This document shows, one piece after another, positions 23,624 through 32,886 of a stretch of 64,000 nucleotides of DNA (position 1 is the first letter of the stretch; every line of letters starts with the position of its first letter). A program made the position numbers and the translations under genes. Where the stretch lies: contig JADBYZ010000012.1 in NCBI GenBank assembly GCA_020402745.1, positions 62,001 through 126,000 of the forward strand, read 5' to 3'. The notes beneath the pieces were generated by a model. The model was not told where the DNA came from and made no database searches. It was given only the letters and a program-made list of their open reading frames with translations. This DNA is from Phenylobacterium sp. GTDB lineage: Bacteria; Pseudomonadota; Alphaproteobacteria; Caulobacterales; Caulobacteraceae.

Positions 23624-24967
23624 ATGACACAATGGCCAGCCGATCAGGTCGAGCGCAGGAGCGTCTCGGACCTCGTGCCCTATGCACGGAATGCCCGCAC
23701 CCACAGCGATGAACAGGTGGCCCAGATCGCCGCCTCCATACGCGAATGGGGCTGGACGGTGCCGGTTCTGATCGACGAGGACGGCGGCCTGATCGCCGGC
23801 CACGGCCGTGTGCTGGCGGCCCGCAAACTGGGCCTTGCCGAGATCCCGGTGATGGTCGCGACCGGTTGGAGCGAGGCGCAGAAGCGCGCCTATGTGCTGG
23901 CCGACAACAAGCTGGCGCTCAACGCCGGCTGGGATGCTGACCTGCTGCGCGTCGAGCTTGCCGATCTGCAGGCCTTCGATTTTGATCTGGGCCTGACCGG
24001 CTTCTCTGACGAGGAGCTGGCCGGACTTCTGGCACAGAGCAGCGAGGGTCTGACCGACCCGGACACCGTGCCCGATGTGCCGCTGGTTCCGGTCTCAGCA
24101 TCTGGCGACGTGTGGGTGATGGGCGACCATCGCCTGTGCTGCGGCGACAGCACCGTTCAGACCGACGTCGACAAACTGATGCAGGGCGAGCGCGGGGACC
24201 TTCTGTTCACCGACCCGCCCTGGAATGTGAACTACGGCGCTGTCAAAGCCGGCAACGCACAGGGCTACAAGCCCCGCAAGATTCTCAACGACCATATGGA
24301 TGAGGCCGACTGGGCACAGTTCGTGGCCGGTTTCTGCGCCTCGTTCTACGCCGTCACCAAGCCCGGTGCGCTCGCCTATGTGGTGATGAGCGCCCAGGAG
24401 TGGCCCTCCATCGACAAGGGGCTGCGCGAGGCCAAGTTCCACTGGTCCTCGACCATCATCTGGGTGAAGGACGCGCTCGTCCTCTCCCGCAAGGACTACC
24501 ACACCCAGTACGAGCCCCTCTGGTACGGCTGGAACGAGGACGGCCCACGCATCATGCAGGTGCCGGATCGCAAGCAGTCGGACATCTGGAACATCGCCCG
24601 GCCACGGGTCTCCGATCTTCACCCAACCACCAAGCCGACGCTCCTGATCGAGCGCGCCTTGCTGAACTCCTCGGCGCGCGGCGCGCTGGTGGTCGATCTC
24701 TTCGGCGGCTCGGGCTCGACCCTGATCGCCTGCGAGCAGCAGGGCCGGCGCTGCCGGTTGATGGAACTCGATCCCAAATACGCCGACGTCATCGTCCAGC
24801 GCTGGCAGGACTTCACCGGCAAGGCCGCCACGCTCGAAGGCGATGGACGCGGGTTTGCCGAGATTGCCGCTGGACGAGGCCAGGACATGACCGATGAAAC
24901 CCGGGACCAAACCCAAGCCGACCCATCTGAAACTGATCGAGGGCAACCGCGGCAAGCGGCCGCTTAA
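23624..24967 (+). CDS. ParB-domain/DNA methyltransferase fusion
   Basis: A 447-residue protein. Residues about 10-110 form a ParB/Srx-like domain (I-A-G-H-G-R-V-L-A-A-R-K-L-G and Y-V-L-A-D-N-K-L). From about 170 follows an N4/N6 DNA methylase: F-T-D-P-P-W-N-V-N-Y (motif IV) and V-D-L-F-G-G-S-G-S-T-L-I-A (motif I). The order is that of beta-type enzymes. It probably modifies phage DNA and may counter host restriction. I start at the ATG at 23624. The last 74 bp overlap the small terminase gene in another frame. Confidence 0.85.
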   Translation: MTQWPADQVERRSVSDLVPYARNARTHSDEQVAQIAASIREWGWTVPVLIDEDGGLIAGHGRVLAARKLGLAEIPVMVATGWSEAQKRAYVLADNKLALNAGWDADLLRVELADLQAFDFDLGLTGFSDEELAGLLAQSSEGLTDPDTVPDVPLVPVSASGDVWVMGDHRLCCGDSTVQTDVDKLMQGERGDLLFTDPPWNVNYGAVKAGNAQGYKPRKILNDHMDEADWAQFVAGFCASFYAVTKPGALAYVVMSAQEWPSIDKGLREAKFHWSSTIIWVKDALVLSRKDYHTQYEPLWYGWNEDGPRIMQVPDRKQSDIWNIARPRVSDLHPTTKPTLLIERALLNSSARGALVVDLFGGSGSTLIACEQQGRRCRLMELDPKYADVIVQRWQDFTGKAATLEGDGRGFAEIAAGRGQDMTDETRDQTQADPSETDRGQPRQAAA

Positions 24968-25376
24968 TCGCAAAGAGGCAAAGACCATTCCGGCTCTGCC
25001 AGATCCGCCGCCGCACCTGACCGCTGATGCGCTGGAGGAATGGCACCGGGTGGCCAGCTGGCTGCACAAGATCGGGCTTCTCTCCGAGGTCGATCGCGCT
25101 GCGCTGGCCGCCTACGCCCAGGCCTATGGCCGCTGGGTCCAGGCCGAACGCGCGATCGCCAAGATGGCCGAGAAGGACCAGCTTACCGGAGGCCTGATGA
25201 TCAAGACCTCCAACGGCAACGCCATCCAGAACCCGCTCGTGGGCACCGCCAACAAGGCCGCCTCAGACATGATGCGATACGCCGCCGAGTTCGGGATGAC
25301 GCCCAGTGCCAGAACCCGCATCGAAACCCAGGCGTCGGAGCAAAACGCCGACCCCGCCGACCGTTTCTTCGGCTGA
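24894..25376 (+). CDS. P27-family terminase small subunit
   Basis: A 160-residue protein with the P27-type start P-G-T-K-P-K-P-T-H-L-K-L-I-E-G-N-R-G-K-R, then P-A-L-P-D-P-P-P-H-L-T-A-D-A-L-E-E-W. It recognises the packaging site and loads the large subunit. Its first 74 bp lie within the methyltransferase gene, and its end overlaps the large-subunit gene by about 70 bp, giving tightly nested packaging genes. Confidence 0.85.
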   Translation: MKPGTKPKPTHLKLIEGNRGKRPLNRKEAKTIPALPDPPPHLTADALEEWHRVASWLHKIGLLSEVDRAALAAYAQAYGRWVQAERAIAKMAEKDQLTGGLMIKTSNGNAIQNPLVGTANKAASDMMRYAAEFGMTPSARTRIETQASEQNADPADRFFG

Positions 25377-27159
25377 CCGCACCAGCGCCTATGCCAGGGC
25401 CGTGGTCGCCGGCGAGATCGTCGCGGGGCCCCATGTTCGCAACGCCTGCCGCCGGCATCTGGACGACCTGAAACGCTCCGACGGCATCCGGTTCGATCCC
25501 GACGCTGCGGCCCATGCCTTCGGCTTCTTCGAGGAGGTGCTCAAACTCTCCGAGGGCCAGTTCGAGGGCCAGCCGTTCCATCTGGAACCCAGCCAGGCCT
25601 TCATCATCGGCTCGCTGTTCGGCTGGAAACGCGCCGACGGACGACGCCGGTTTCGCCGGGCCTATATCGAGCAGGGCAAGGGCAACGGCAAATCTCCGGT
25701 CGCCGGCGGCATTGGCCTGTTTGGCATGACCGCAGCCGGTGAAGCCGGCGCGCAGATCTATGCGGCGGCGGCCAAGCGCGAGCAGGCCGGCATCCTCTTC
25801 TCCGACGCGGTGAAGATGGTGCGCCAGTCGCCGGCCCTGGCCAAACGGCTGGAGTTCTCGGGCGGTCCCGGGCGCGAGTTCAACATCGCCCACCATGGGT
25901 CGGGCTCGTTCTTCCGGCCGGTGTCGCGCGATACCGGCAAGACCGGCTCGGGCCCTCGGCCCTATTTCGTGCTGGCGGACGAGATCCACGAGCTGCCCGA
26001 CCGCTCGATCATCGAGATGCTGGAGCGGGGGTTCAAGTTTCGGCGCGAGCCGCTGCTGTTCATGATCACCAACTCCGGCTCGGACCGGAACTCGGTCGCC
26101 TGGGAGGAACACGAACACGCGGTCAAGGTGGCCGCCGGCAATATCGACGCCCTGACCGACCCCACCTATCTGGGCGAGGTCCTGGACGACACGACTTTCT
26201 CCTACGTCTGCGCCCTCGATGACGGCGATGATCCGCTGAACGACCCAGGCTGCTGGATCAAGGCCAACCCGCTGCTGGGCGTGACCATCACGGCCGAATA
26301 CCTCTCCGAGGTGGTGGCCCAGGCCAGGTCCATCCCGGGCCAGCTCAACGGCATCCTGCGGCTTCACTTCTGCGTCTGGACCGACGCCGAGACAGCCTGG
26401 ATGACGCGGGCCACACTGGAGCCGTTGCTCTGCGAGATCACGCCCACCCCGGGCGCAAAGGTCTGGCTGGGGCTCGACCTTAGCCAGAACCGCGACATCA
26501 CCGCGCTCGCCGCCGTTCAAAGGACCGGCGAGCGGGACGGAAAGCCCTGTTTTGACGCCTGGATCGAGGCCTGGACGCCGGGCGACACGCTGGCCGCCCG
26601 GGCGCTGCGCGACAAGCAGCCCTATCCGGTCTGGGTGCGGGACGGTTTCCTGCACGCGCCGCAGGGCGAGAACATCAATTTCCGGCAGGTCGCCCAAGCG
26701 CTGGCCGAATACGACCGCGATTACGACGTCCAGATGGTCGCCTACGACCGCTACGCCTTTCGCCGGTTCGAGGAAGACATTGCCGAAGTCGGGCTCAATC
26801 TGGAGTTCGTCGAACACCCCCAAGGCGGCACCAAGCGCGGCAAGCCGACCGATGCCATGAAACTGGCCGCCAAGAGCGCCGACCGCGAGCCGCAAGGCCT
26901 GTGGATGCCAGGCTCGGTGCGCCAGCTCGAAGAGATGATGCTCGAGGGCCGTATCCGGCTGCAGAAGAGCCCGGTTCTGATCTCGGCGATCATGTCGGCG
27001 GTCATCGAGACCGACCGCTGGGACAACTATTGGCTCTCCAAACAGAGGGCCACCAACAAGATCGACGCGGCCGTGGCGCTTTGCATGGCGATTGGAGCAG
27101 CCATGGCCAGCGACACGGGCGCGACGATCGACGACTGGCTCAAGAGCCTGGCCGCGTGA
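25306..27159 (+). CDS. Terminase large subunit
   Basis: A 617-residue packaging motor of the P27/HK97 group. The ATPase has I-E-Q-G-K-G-N-G-K-S (Walker A, about residue 125) and V-L-A-D-E-I-H-E-L (Walker B, about 222). The C-terminal nuclease begins with L-G-L-D-L-S-Q-N-R-D-I-T-A (acidic metal ligand, about 390). It starts at a GTG at 25306 inside the small-subunit gene. Its stop overlaps the portal start. Confidence 0.95.
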   Translation: MPEPASKPRRRSKTPTPPTVSSADRTSAYARAVVAGEIVAGPHVRNACRRHLDDLKRSDGIRFDPDAAAHAFGFFEEVLKLSEGQFEGQPFHLEPSQAFIIGSLFGWKRADGRRRFRRAYIEQGKGNGKSPVAGGIGLFGMTAAGEAGAQIYAAAAKREQAGILFSDAVKMVRQSPALAKRLEFSGGPGREFNIAHHGSGSFFRPVSRDTGKTGSGPRPYFVLADEIHELPDRSIIEMLERGFKFRREPLLFMITNSGSDRNSVAWEEHEHAVKVAAGNIDALTDPTYLGEVLDDTTFSYVCALDDGDDPLNDPGCWIKANPLLGVTITAEYLSEVVAQARSIPGQLNGILRLHFCVWTDAETAWMTRATLEPLLCEITPTPGAKVWLGLDLSQNRDITALAAVQRTGERDGKPCFDAWIEAWTPGDTLAARALRDKQPYPVWVRDGFLHAPQGENINFRQVAQALAEYDRDYDVQMVAYDRYAFRRFEEDIAEVGLNLEFVEHPQGGTKRGKPTDAMKLAAKSADREPQGLWMPGSVRQLEEMMLEGRIRLQKSPVLISAIMSAVIETDRWDNYWLSKQRATNKIDAAVALCMAIGAAMASDTGATIDDWLKSLAA

Positions 27160-28394
27160 ACCTTCTTCAAAAGGCCGTCAGCTATCTGGCGCGCTCCATC
27201 GGCCTTACCGACCCGCGTCTTTACCGGGCGCTGGGCAGTGTCCCGACCTCCAGCGGCGAGACGGTCAATACCGCCTCGGTGCTGGGGCTGGCGGCGGCCT
27301 GGGCTTGCGTCAATCTGCTGGCCGGCACGATCGCCTCCCTGCCGTTGATGGTCTACCGCACCCGGAACGGCGCTCGCACGGTGGCGAGCGATCATCCGCT
27401 CTACCGCATCCTTCACGACAGCCCCAATGCCGACCAGACGGCGCTCGATTTCTGGGAGTTCGTCTGCGCCTCGCTGGAGTTGCACGGCAATGCCTATGCC
27501 GAGGTGGTGCGGGCCCGCAATGGCCGGATCATCGCGCTCGGCGTGCCAATCACGCCCGAACTGGTCACGGTCCGCCGCCTCGATACCGGGGCTCTGGAAT
27601 ATGAGTGGGTCGATCAGGGCCGGCGCATCATCGCAGGCCAAGACCGGGTGCTGCACATTCGCGGCTTCGGCGGAAATCCGCTGGGCGGGCTCTCGACATT
27701 GAGCGCCGGCCGCCAGAGCTTCGGTCTGGCCCAGGCTATCGAGCGGGCCTCGGGCGACACCTTCCGCAACGGGGTGCGCCCATCAGGACTCCTCAAGACC
27801 GCCGACACCCTGACCATCGACCAGAGGAAACAGGCCGAGGAGCTGCTGCAGGAGAAGTTCGCAGGCGCGATCAACGCCGGGCGGCCGATGCTGCTCGACC
27901 GGGGCATGGACTGGGTCCAGCTCTCGATCAGCCCTGAAGACGCCCAGATGCTGCAAAGCCGGGCCTTCTCGGTGGAGGAAGTCTGCCGGTTCTTCGGCGT
28001 GCCGCCCTTCATGGTCGGCCATACCGAAAAGACCACCAGCTGGGGCACCGGGCTCGAACAACAGACCCTGGGGTTCCAGAAGTTCACCCTGCGCCGGCGT
28101 CTCAAACGCATCGAACAGGCGCTTGAGAAGCAGCTCCTTTCGGTCGCCGACCGGCTGGCCGGCATCACCATCGAGTTCAATCTCGAAGGCCTTCTGCGCG
28201 CCGACAGCGCCGCCCGGGCCAGCTTCTACCAGCTGATGCTAACCAACGGCGTCATGACCATCAACGAGGTGCGCAGCCTCGAGAACCTGCCACCCGTCGA
28301 GGGCGGCGATGAGCCCCGCATGCAGATGCAGAACGTGCCGATCACCCAGGCCGGTCAGCAACAGATCCAACCCACGCCCGGAGGTCCCCAATGA
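27156..28394 (+). CDS. HK97-family portal protein
   Basis: A 412-residue portal protein from the GTG at 27156 (GTGA overlap with the terminase stop). Typical pieces are V-N-T-A-S-V-L-G-L-A-A-A-W-A-C-V-N-L-L-A, LHGNAYAEVVRARNGRIIAL, and PPFMVGHTEKTTSWGTGLEQ near residue 285. It forms the dodecameric ring for DNA entry and joins head to tail. Confidence 0.95.
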   Translation: MNLLQKAVSYLARSIGLTDPRLYRALGSVPTSSGETVNTASVLGLAAAWACVNLLAGTIASLPLMVYRTRNGARTVASDHPLYRILHDSPNADQTALDFWEFVCASLELHGNAYAEVVRARNGRIIALGVPITPELVTVRRLDTGALEYEWVDQGRRIIAGQDRVLHIRGFGGNPLGGLSTLSAGRQSFGLAQAIERASGDTFRNGVRPSGLLKTADTLTIDQRKQAEELLQEKFAGAINAGRPMLLDRGMDWVQLSISPEDAQMLQSRAFSVEEVCRFFGVPPFMVGHTEKTTSWGTGLEQQTLGFQKFTLRRRLKRIEQALEKQLLSVADRLAGITIEFNLEGLLRADSAARASFYQLMLTNGVMTINEVRSLENLPPVEGGDEPRMQMQNVPITQAGQQQIQPTPGGPQ

Positions 28395-29017
28395 GCGAGC
28401 TGGACTTCGTCCTGGACGCCAAGGCCCTGGCCGATGACGGCGAGATCGAAGGTCTGGCCGCCGGCTACGGCAATCTCGACTTCGGCGGCGACGTGATCCT
28501 GCCCGGCGCCATTGCCGCTTCGATTGCAGGCCGAAAGTCGGTGCCGATGCTGATGTACCACGACCAGAAACGCCCCGCCGGCGTCTGGACCGGGTTCGAG
28601 GAGACCAGCGATGGCCTACTCGTGAAGGGCCGGTTCTCCATGTCGACCCGCACCGGCCGCGAGGCCCACGGCCTGGTCAAGGACGGCGCTATCGGCGGTC
28701 TTTCGATCGGCTACCGCGCCATTCGCGAGCGGCTGGTGGGCAAGGCTCGCCACCTGATCGAGGTCGCCCTGCACGAGGTCAGCCTGGTCACCATTCCAAT
28801 GAATGAGAAGGCGCTGATCACGTCGGTCAAATCCATCATCGAGGCCGGCCAGCTGCCGAGCCTCTCCCAGTTTGAGGACTTCCTGCGCGAGGCAGGGTTC
28901 TCGAAGTCTCAGGCCGCCGCGATCGCCGGCAAGGGCCTGAGCTCTCTGCTCCGGGGCGAGCCCGGCAGTCCCTCCAACGACTTCCTATCGGCGCTCGCCA
29001 GATCCGTCCGCGCCTGA
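28391..29017 (+). CDS. HK97-family prohead protease
   Basis: A 208-residue serine protease of family S78/U35. The catalytic His is in V-P-M-L-M-Y-H-D-Q-K (about residue 57) and the Ser in I-G-G-L-S-I-G-Y (about residue 103). It cleaves scaffold and capsid delta domain during head maturation. It overlaps the portal stop by 4 bp and precedes the capsid gene by 23 bp. Confidence 0.92.
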   Translation: MSELDFVLDAKALADDGEIEGLAAGYGNLDFGGDVILPGAIAASIAGRKSVPMLMYHDQKRPAGVWTGFEETSDGLLVKGRFSMSTRTGREAHGLVKDGAIGGLSIGYRAIRERLVGKARHLIEVALHEVSLVTIPMNEKALITSVKSIIEAGQLPSLSQFEDFLREAGFSKSQAAAIAGKGLSSLLRGEPGSPSNDFLSALARSVRA

Positions 29018-29040
29018 CCCCCCAACATCCGGAGACATCC

Positions 29041-30270
29041 ATGACTGATACCAAGACCGCCGAGCAGCTTGCCGGCGAAGTGAAGGCTGCGTTCGACGCC
29101 AAGCACGACCAGGTCAAAGCCCTCGCTGAAGAAGCGCTGGGCAAGGCCCAGAAGGGCGAGGACCTCTCGGCCGCCACCAAGCAACTGGCCGATGAGGCCC
29201 TTGTTGGCATGAACGAGGCCAAGGCCCGGCTCGACGAGCTGGAGCAGAAGATCGCGCGCAAGGGCGCGGACGATGAGACCCGGCCCCGCTCGATCGGCGA
29301 GCAGGTTCTGGCCGCCGACGAGATGAAGGCCTTCCTGGCCTCTCGGGCTTCGCGCGGCCGGGCCAGTGTCGAGGTCAAGGCGATCATCACCTCCCTGACC
29401 ACGGACGCGATGGGCTCTGCCGGCGATCTGATCGTGCCGGACCGGCTGCCGGGCATCCTGGCTCCCGGCCAACGCCGCCTGACGGTGCGCGACCTGCTCA
29501 CCCCAGGCCGGACCTCCAGCACCTCGGTGCAGTACGTGAAGGAGACCGGGTTCACCAATGCCGCCGCGACCGTTTCGGAAACGACCGGCGCGCTGAAGCC
29601 GCAGTCGGACATCAAGTTCGACATCGCCACCTCCAGCGTCACCACCATCGCCCACTGGGTCCTGGCCACCCGCCAGATCCTCGATGATGCGCCGATGCTG
29701 CAGTCCTATATCGACGGTCGCCTGCGCTACGGCCTGGCCCTGGTCGAAGAAAACCAGCTGCTCAACGGCGGCGGCACCGGCACGGACCTCAACGGCATCT
29801 ACACCCAGGCCACAGCCTTCACCGCGCCCATCACCATCCCAGCGCCGGTAACCCGCATCGATGTCCTGCGCCTGGCGGTCCTCAAATCGGCTCTGGCGGA
29901 ACTTCCGACCACGGGTGCGGTCCTGCATCCGTCCGACTGGGCCAGCATCGAGCTCCTGAAGGAAACGACCGGGGCCTATCTGATCGGCAATCCGCAGGGC
30001 GCGCTTGCGCCCACCCTGTGGAGCCTGCCGATCGTCGCCACCCAGGCCATCTCGCAGGGCAACTTCCTGGCCGGAGCCTTCCGGCTCGGGGCCCAGATCT
30101 TTGATCGCTGGGATGCCCGCGTCGAGGTCTCCACCGAGGACGACCAGAACTTCCGCAAGAACCTCGTGACGATCCTTGCCGAAGAGCGACTGGCGCTCGC
30201 GGTCTATCGCCCCGAGGCCTTCGTGAAGGGCGCCTTCGCTGCTGCCGCCACTGCGGCGACCGCTCCTTAA
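29041..30270 (+). CDS. HK97-fold major capsid protein
   Basis: A 409-residue protein with a helical N-terminal delta-like domain to about residue 95, then an HK97 fold with recognisable R-L-P-G-I-L-A-P-G-Q-R-R-L-T-V-R-D-L-L and A-D-W-A-S-I-E-type P-S-D-W-A-S-I-E. The closing part, D-R-W-D-A-R-V-E-V-S-T-E-D-D-Q-N-F, is the usual P-domain end. It builds the icosahedral head. A GGAG precedes the ATG. Confidence 0.93.
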   Translation: MTDTKTAEQLAGEVKAAFDAKHDQVKALAEEALGKAQKGEDLSAATKQLADEALVGMNEAKARLDELEQKIARKGADDETRPRSIGEQVLAADEMKAFLASRASRGRASVEVKAIITSLTTDAMGSAGDLIVPDRLPGILAPGQRRLTVRDLLTPGRTSSTSVQYVKETGFTNAAATVSETTGALKPQSDIKFDIATSSVTTIAHWVLATRQILDDAPMLQSYIDGRLRYGLALVEENQLLNGGGTGTDLNGIYTQATAFTAPITIPAPVTRIDVLRLAVLKSALAELPTTGAVLHPSDWASIELLKETTGAYLIGNPQGALAPTLWSLPIVATQAISQGNFLAGAFRLGAQIFDRWDARVEVSTEDDQNFRKNLVTILAEERLALAVYRPEAFVKGAFAAAATAATAP

Positions 30271-30289
30271 ATCCTGCAAGGAGAGCACC

Positions 30290-30484
30290 ATGCTGATGAA
30301 GGCGATTGATACGCTTCATGTGAGTGCGGTCGGGCCGGACAATATCCAGCCCGGCCAGACCTTCGAGATCAACGAAGGCGACGGCGCCATCCTGCACGAA
30401 CGCGGCCTGGCCGTGCCTGTGGAGGGTGGGTCTGTTGAAGGTGATCCCGAGCCCGCGCCGACCCCCAAGGCCCGCGCCAAATGA
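30290..30484 (+). CDS. Small head-region protein
   Basis: A 64-residue protein between the capsid and the head-tail connector genes: M-L-M-K-A-I-D-T-L-H-V-S-A-V-G-P-D-N-I, a G-D-x-x-I-L-H-E-R-G-L-A core and a Pro/Lys tail. Short proteins at this place are common in HK97-like and GTA clusters; function unknown. A strong GGAGAG precedes it. Confidence 0.6.
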   Translation: MLMKAIDTLHVSAVGPDNIQPGQTFEINEGDGAILHERGLAVPVEGGSVEGDPEPAPTPKARAK

Positions 30485-31017
30485 TCACCACGCTCACCGC
30501 TCCGGCCTGCCGCGCGGTGAGCCTGGAGGAAGCCCGCCAGCAGCTGCGCCTCGACGGCGACGACGAGGACCTGCTGCTGGCTGCCAAGCTCGATGCGGCC
30601 CAGGCTGAACTGGAGCTGCTGACCGGCCTTCGCCTCTGCCCCCAGACCTTGAGCCTCGAGCTTGAGGACTGGGAGGACGAGATCGCGGTGCCGGTCAGGC
30701 CCTGTGCGGTCACCCAGATCCAGTATGTGGGTCTGTCGGGAGCGGTCGTGACCCTGGCGGCCAGCGACTATGTCGTGCGCCGCCGGCACGGCCTGACCCG
30801 TATCCGCCCGGCGACGGGCAAGGTCTGGCCGACGCTTGGCAATGACGGGCTGATCACCATCACGCTGGCGGCGGGTTTTGCCGAGACCGACCCGGACTTC
30901 CTGATCGCCCGGGCCGCCATCCTCGTGAAGGCCGCCTCCGAGTTCCAGAACCGGGAGGGCGGCGCATGTCTGGCGTTCAACACCCTGGCAAGCCAGCTGG
31001 CCGCCCGATGGATCTAG
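30481..31017 (+). CDS. Head-tail connector protein (gp6-like)
   Basis: A 178-residue protein with the connector pattern V-S-L-E-E-A-R-Q-Q-L-R-L-D-G-D-D-E-D and L-L-L-A-A-K-L-D-A-A-Q. Like HK97 gp6 it should sit under the portal. Its end overlaps the head-closure gene by 10 bp. Confidence 0.88.
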   Translation: MITTLTAPACRAVSLEEARQQLRLDGDDEDLLLAAKLDAAQAELELLTGLRLCPQTLSLELEDWEDEIAVPVRPCAVTQIQYVGLSGAVVTLAASDYVVRRRHGLTRIRPATGKVWPTLGNDGLITITLAAGFAETDPDFLIARAAILVKAASEFQNREGGACLAFNTLASQLAARWI

Positions 31018-31355
31018 CCTCAAAGCTCGACACCCGCGTGCGGATCGAGCGCAAGACCGTCACCCTCGATCCGGCCTATGGCACTCAAGAAGCCTCCTGG
31101 TCTCTGTTCGCCAATGTCTGGGGCGAGGTGCGCGATGTGCTGCCAAGCCGTGCCGAACGGCTGGCCGAGACGATCACCATCGCCAACCGGCCGGCCCGGG
31201 TTCGGGTCCGCTACCTCCCGGGCCTGGCCGCTGACATGCGGCTGATCATCGGTGGTCGGATCATGCAGATCATCTCGGGGCCAGCGATGCTTGGCCGGCG
31301 CGAGGCGATGGAACTGATCGTGGAAGACCACTCCACCGAAGGAGACGCGCCATGA
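31008..31355 (+). CDS. Head closure (head-tail adaptor) protein
   Basis: A 115-residue protein with the gp7/SPP1-gp16-like pattern: M-D-L-A-S-K-L-D-T-R-V-R-I-E-R-K, W-S-L-F-A-N-V-W-G-E-V-R-D and G-R-R-E-A-M-E-L. It closes the head so that DNA is held. The ATG at 31008 gives the family start. Confidence 0.88.
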   Translation: MDLASKLDTRVRIERKTVTLDPAYGTQEASWSLFANVWGEVRDVLPSRAERLAETITIANRPARVRVRYLPGLAADMRLIIGGRIMQIISGPAMLGRREAMELIVEDHSTEGDAP

Positions 31356-31918
31356 CCATCAGACTGTCAGGCGGTCCTGAGCTGCTCGCCCTGCTGGACC
31401 AGCTGCCCAAGAACCTTGAGCGCAACATCATTCGCGGCGGTCTTCGCGCCGGGGCCAAGGTCATTCAGCAGCAGGCCCGGGCCAATGTGCCTGTGGAAAC
31501 CGGCCAGCTTCGCCGCGCCATCGGCATTGGCACGCGGACCGAGGGCGCGCGCCTGAGTTCCTACGTCAAACTGCGCGGGCCGGGCTCGTATCTGGGCCCC
31601 TTCATCGAATACGGCGTCTCGCCCCACCTTATCAAAGTAGCCGAAGAAGCCAGACCCATCCGTAACACCCGGCGCGGTCCGCGGCGATTGAGCATGGGCA
31701 CGATCAACAAGATGGTGGCGCGCGGCAGCCTGGTGATCGGCGGTAATTTCGTCGGGCCCATGGTCCATCACCCGGGCCATGCCCCCAAACCCTTCCTGCG
31801 TCCGGCGCTGGATCAGAAGGCGCAAGAAGCGGTCGCGGCCATGGGCGCCTATATCGCCCAGCGCTTCCAGATCGGCGACCTACGCGCACCGACGCTTAGC
31901 GTGGACACCGAGGAATGA
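31352..31918 (+). CDS. HK97-gp10-like tail connector protein
   Basis: A 188-residue protein of the HK97 gp10/minor tail group: L-L-D-Q-L-P-K-N-L-E-R-N-I-I-R-G-G-L-R-A-G-A, then G-Q-L-R-R-A-I-G and H-P-G-H-A-P-K-P-F-L-R-P-A-L. It links the head to the tail. It overlaps both neighbours by 4 bp. Confidence 0.85.
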   Translation: MTIRLSGGPELLALLDQLPKNLERNIIRGGLRAGAKVIQQQARANVPVETGQLRRAIGIGTRTEGARLSSYVKLRGPGSYLGPFIEYGVSPHLIKVAEEARPIRNTRRGPRRLSMGTINKMVARGSLVIGGNFVGPMVHHPGHAPKPFLRPALDQKAQEAVAAMGAYIAQRFQIGDLRAPTLSVDTEE

Positions 31919-32319
31919 ACGGGGTCGTGGCGGTCCGCTCTCTGCTGACCGGGAACGCCGCGCTCACCGCCCTTGTGCCCGAGAGCCGCATCACCGCCGG
32001 CAACCTGCCGCAAGGCTCTAACCTTCCCGCCATCGCCCTGATGAGCATCAGCGGCATCGACCGCAACATCCTCAAACCCGGCAGCCGCCGGCAGGTGACC
32101 GAACGGGTCCAGGTCAGCGTTCTGGCCGCCACCTATCCTGCCACCAAGGCGCTGATGAGGGCAGCTCGCGCCGCCACAGCCGACCAGATGCCCACGGTCC
32201 CAGGTATCGAGAACGTGGTCGTCCACACCGACGCCGCCGGCCCTGACTTCACCGATCCTGAGACCGGCATCTTCATCCAGACCCAGGACCTGCGCGTCTC
32301 GTTCCTCGAGACCGTCTGA
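31915..32319 (+). CDS. DUF3168 tail completion protein
   Basis: A 134-residue protein starting M-N-G-V-V-A-V-R-S-L-L-T-G-N-A-A-L-T-A-L-V, typical for DUF3168 tail terminator/completion proteins. It would cap the tail tube at the head end. It starts inside the gp10-like stop. Confidence 0.82.
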   Translation: MNGVVAVRSLLTGNAALTALVPESRITAGNLPQGSNLPAIALMSISGIDRNILKPGSRRQVTERVQVSVLAATYPATKALMRAARAATADQMPTVPGIENVVVHTDAAGPDFTDPETGIFIQTQDLRVSFLETV

Positions 32320-32348
32320 ACAACCCCCGACCCTAGAAGGATATCCAC

Positions 32349-32810
32349 ATGACGGTTCGCACCTCCGCGGGCACGACGCTGAAAGTGTCGGCCGCTACGC
32401 CCGCTACCTTTGACACCACCGGCTACAACGCCCTGACCATGACGCTCATTGGCGAGGTCACTGATCTGGGCGAGTTTGGCCGGGAATATGCCCTGGTGAC
32501 TTTCAATCCCGTCGGCAGCCGCGGCGTGGTCAAGAAGAAGGGCAGCTTCAACCAGGGTACCATGACCATCGGTCTGGGCCTCGATACCGACGATGCCGGC
32601 CAGATCCTGCTCAAGGCCGCATCGCTGGCGGACGCTGACTACAGCTTCCTCGTCACCACCCAGAACGGCGACAAGTACTATTTCCAGGCCCAGGTGATGA
32701 GCTTCAAGGTCAACATCGGCTCGGTCGATCAGATCACGACTGCCAGCGTCACCCTGGAACTGACCACCAACTCCGCCGGTGTCGGCGTGGTCGAGGTCCT
32801 CGCCCCCTGA
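32349..32810 (+). CDS. Major tail tube protein
   Basis: A 153-residue beta-rich protein: V-R-T-S-A-G-T-T-L-K-V-S, then I-G-E-V-T-D-L-G-E-F-G-R-E-Y and a closing T-T-A-S-V-T-L-E-L-T-T. This matches siphovirus/GTA tail tube proteins. It is followed at once by a strong hairpin, which fits high production of this protein relative to the next gene. Confidence 0.85.
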   Translation: MTVRTSAGTTLKVSAATPATFDTTGYNALTMTLIGEVTDLGEFGREYALVTFNPVGSRGVVKKKGSFNQGTMTIGLGLDTDDAGQILLKAASLADADYSFLVTTQNGDKYYFQAQVMSFKVNIGSVDQITTASVTLELTTNSAGVGVVEVLAP

Positions 32811-32815
32811 TGAGC

Positions 32816-32846
32816 GCTGATCACCGCAGGATTTGCGGTGATCAGC
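32816..32846 (+). terminator. Hairpin after tail tube gene (attenuator)
   Basis: GCTGATCACCGCA and its exact complement around a 5-base loop form a 13-bp perfect stem 6 bp after the tail tube stop. Only a weak T-rich stretch (GTCTTTCC) follows, so partial termination or mRNA end protection is more likely than a full stop. Confidence 0.65.
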
Positions 32847-32886
32847 TGCGTCTTTCCCCGCATCCCTCCCATTCGAAGGACACCAG

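Noticed and set aside
25201-26895. 564-codon minus-strand frame
   Set aside because: Antisense of the large terminase gene.
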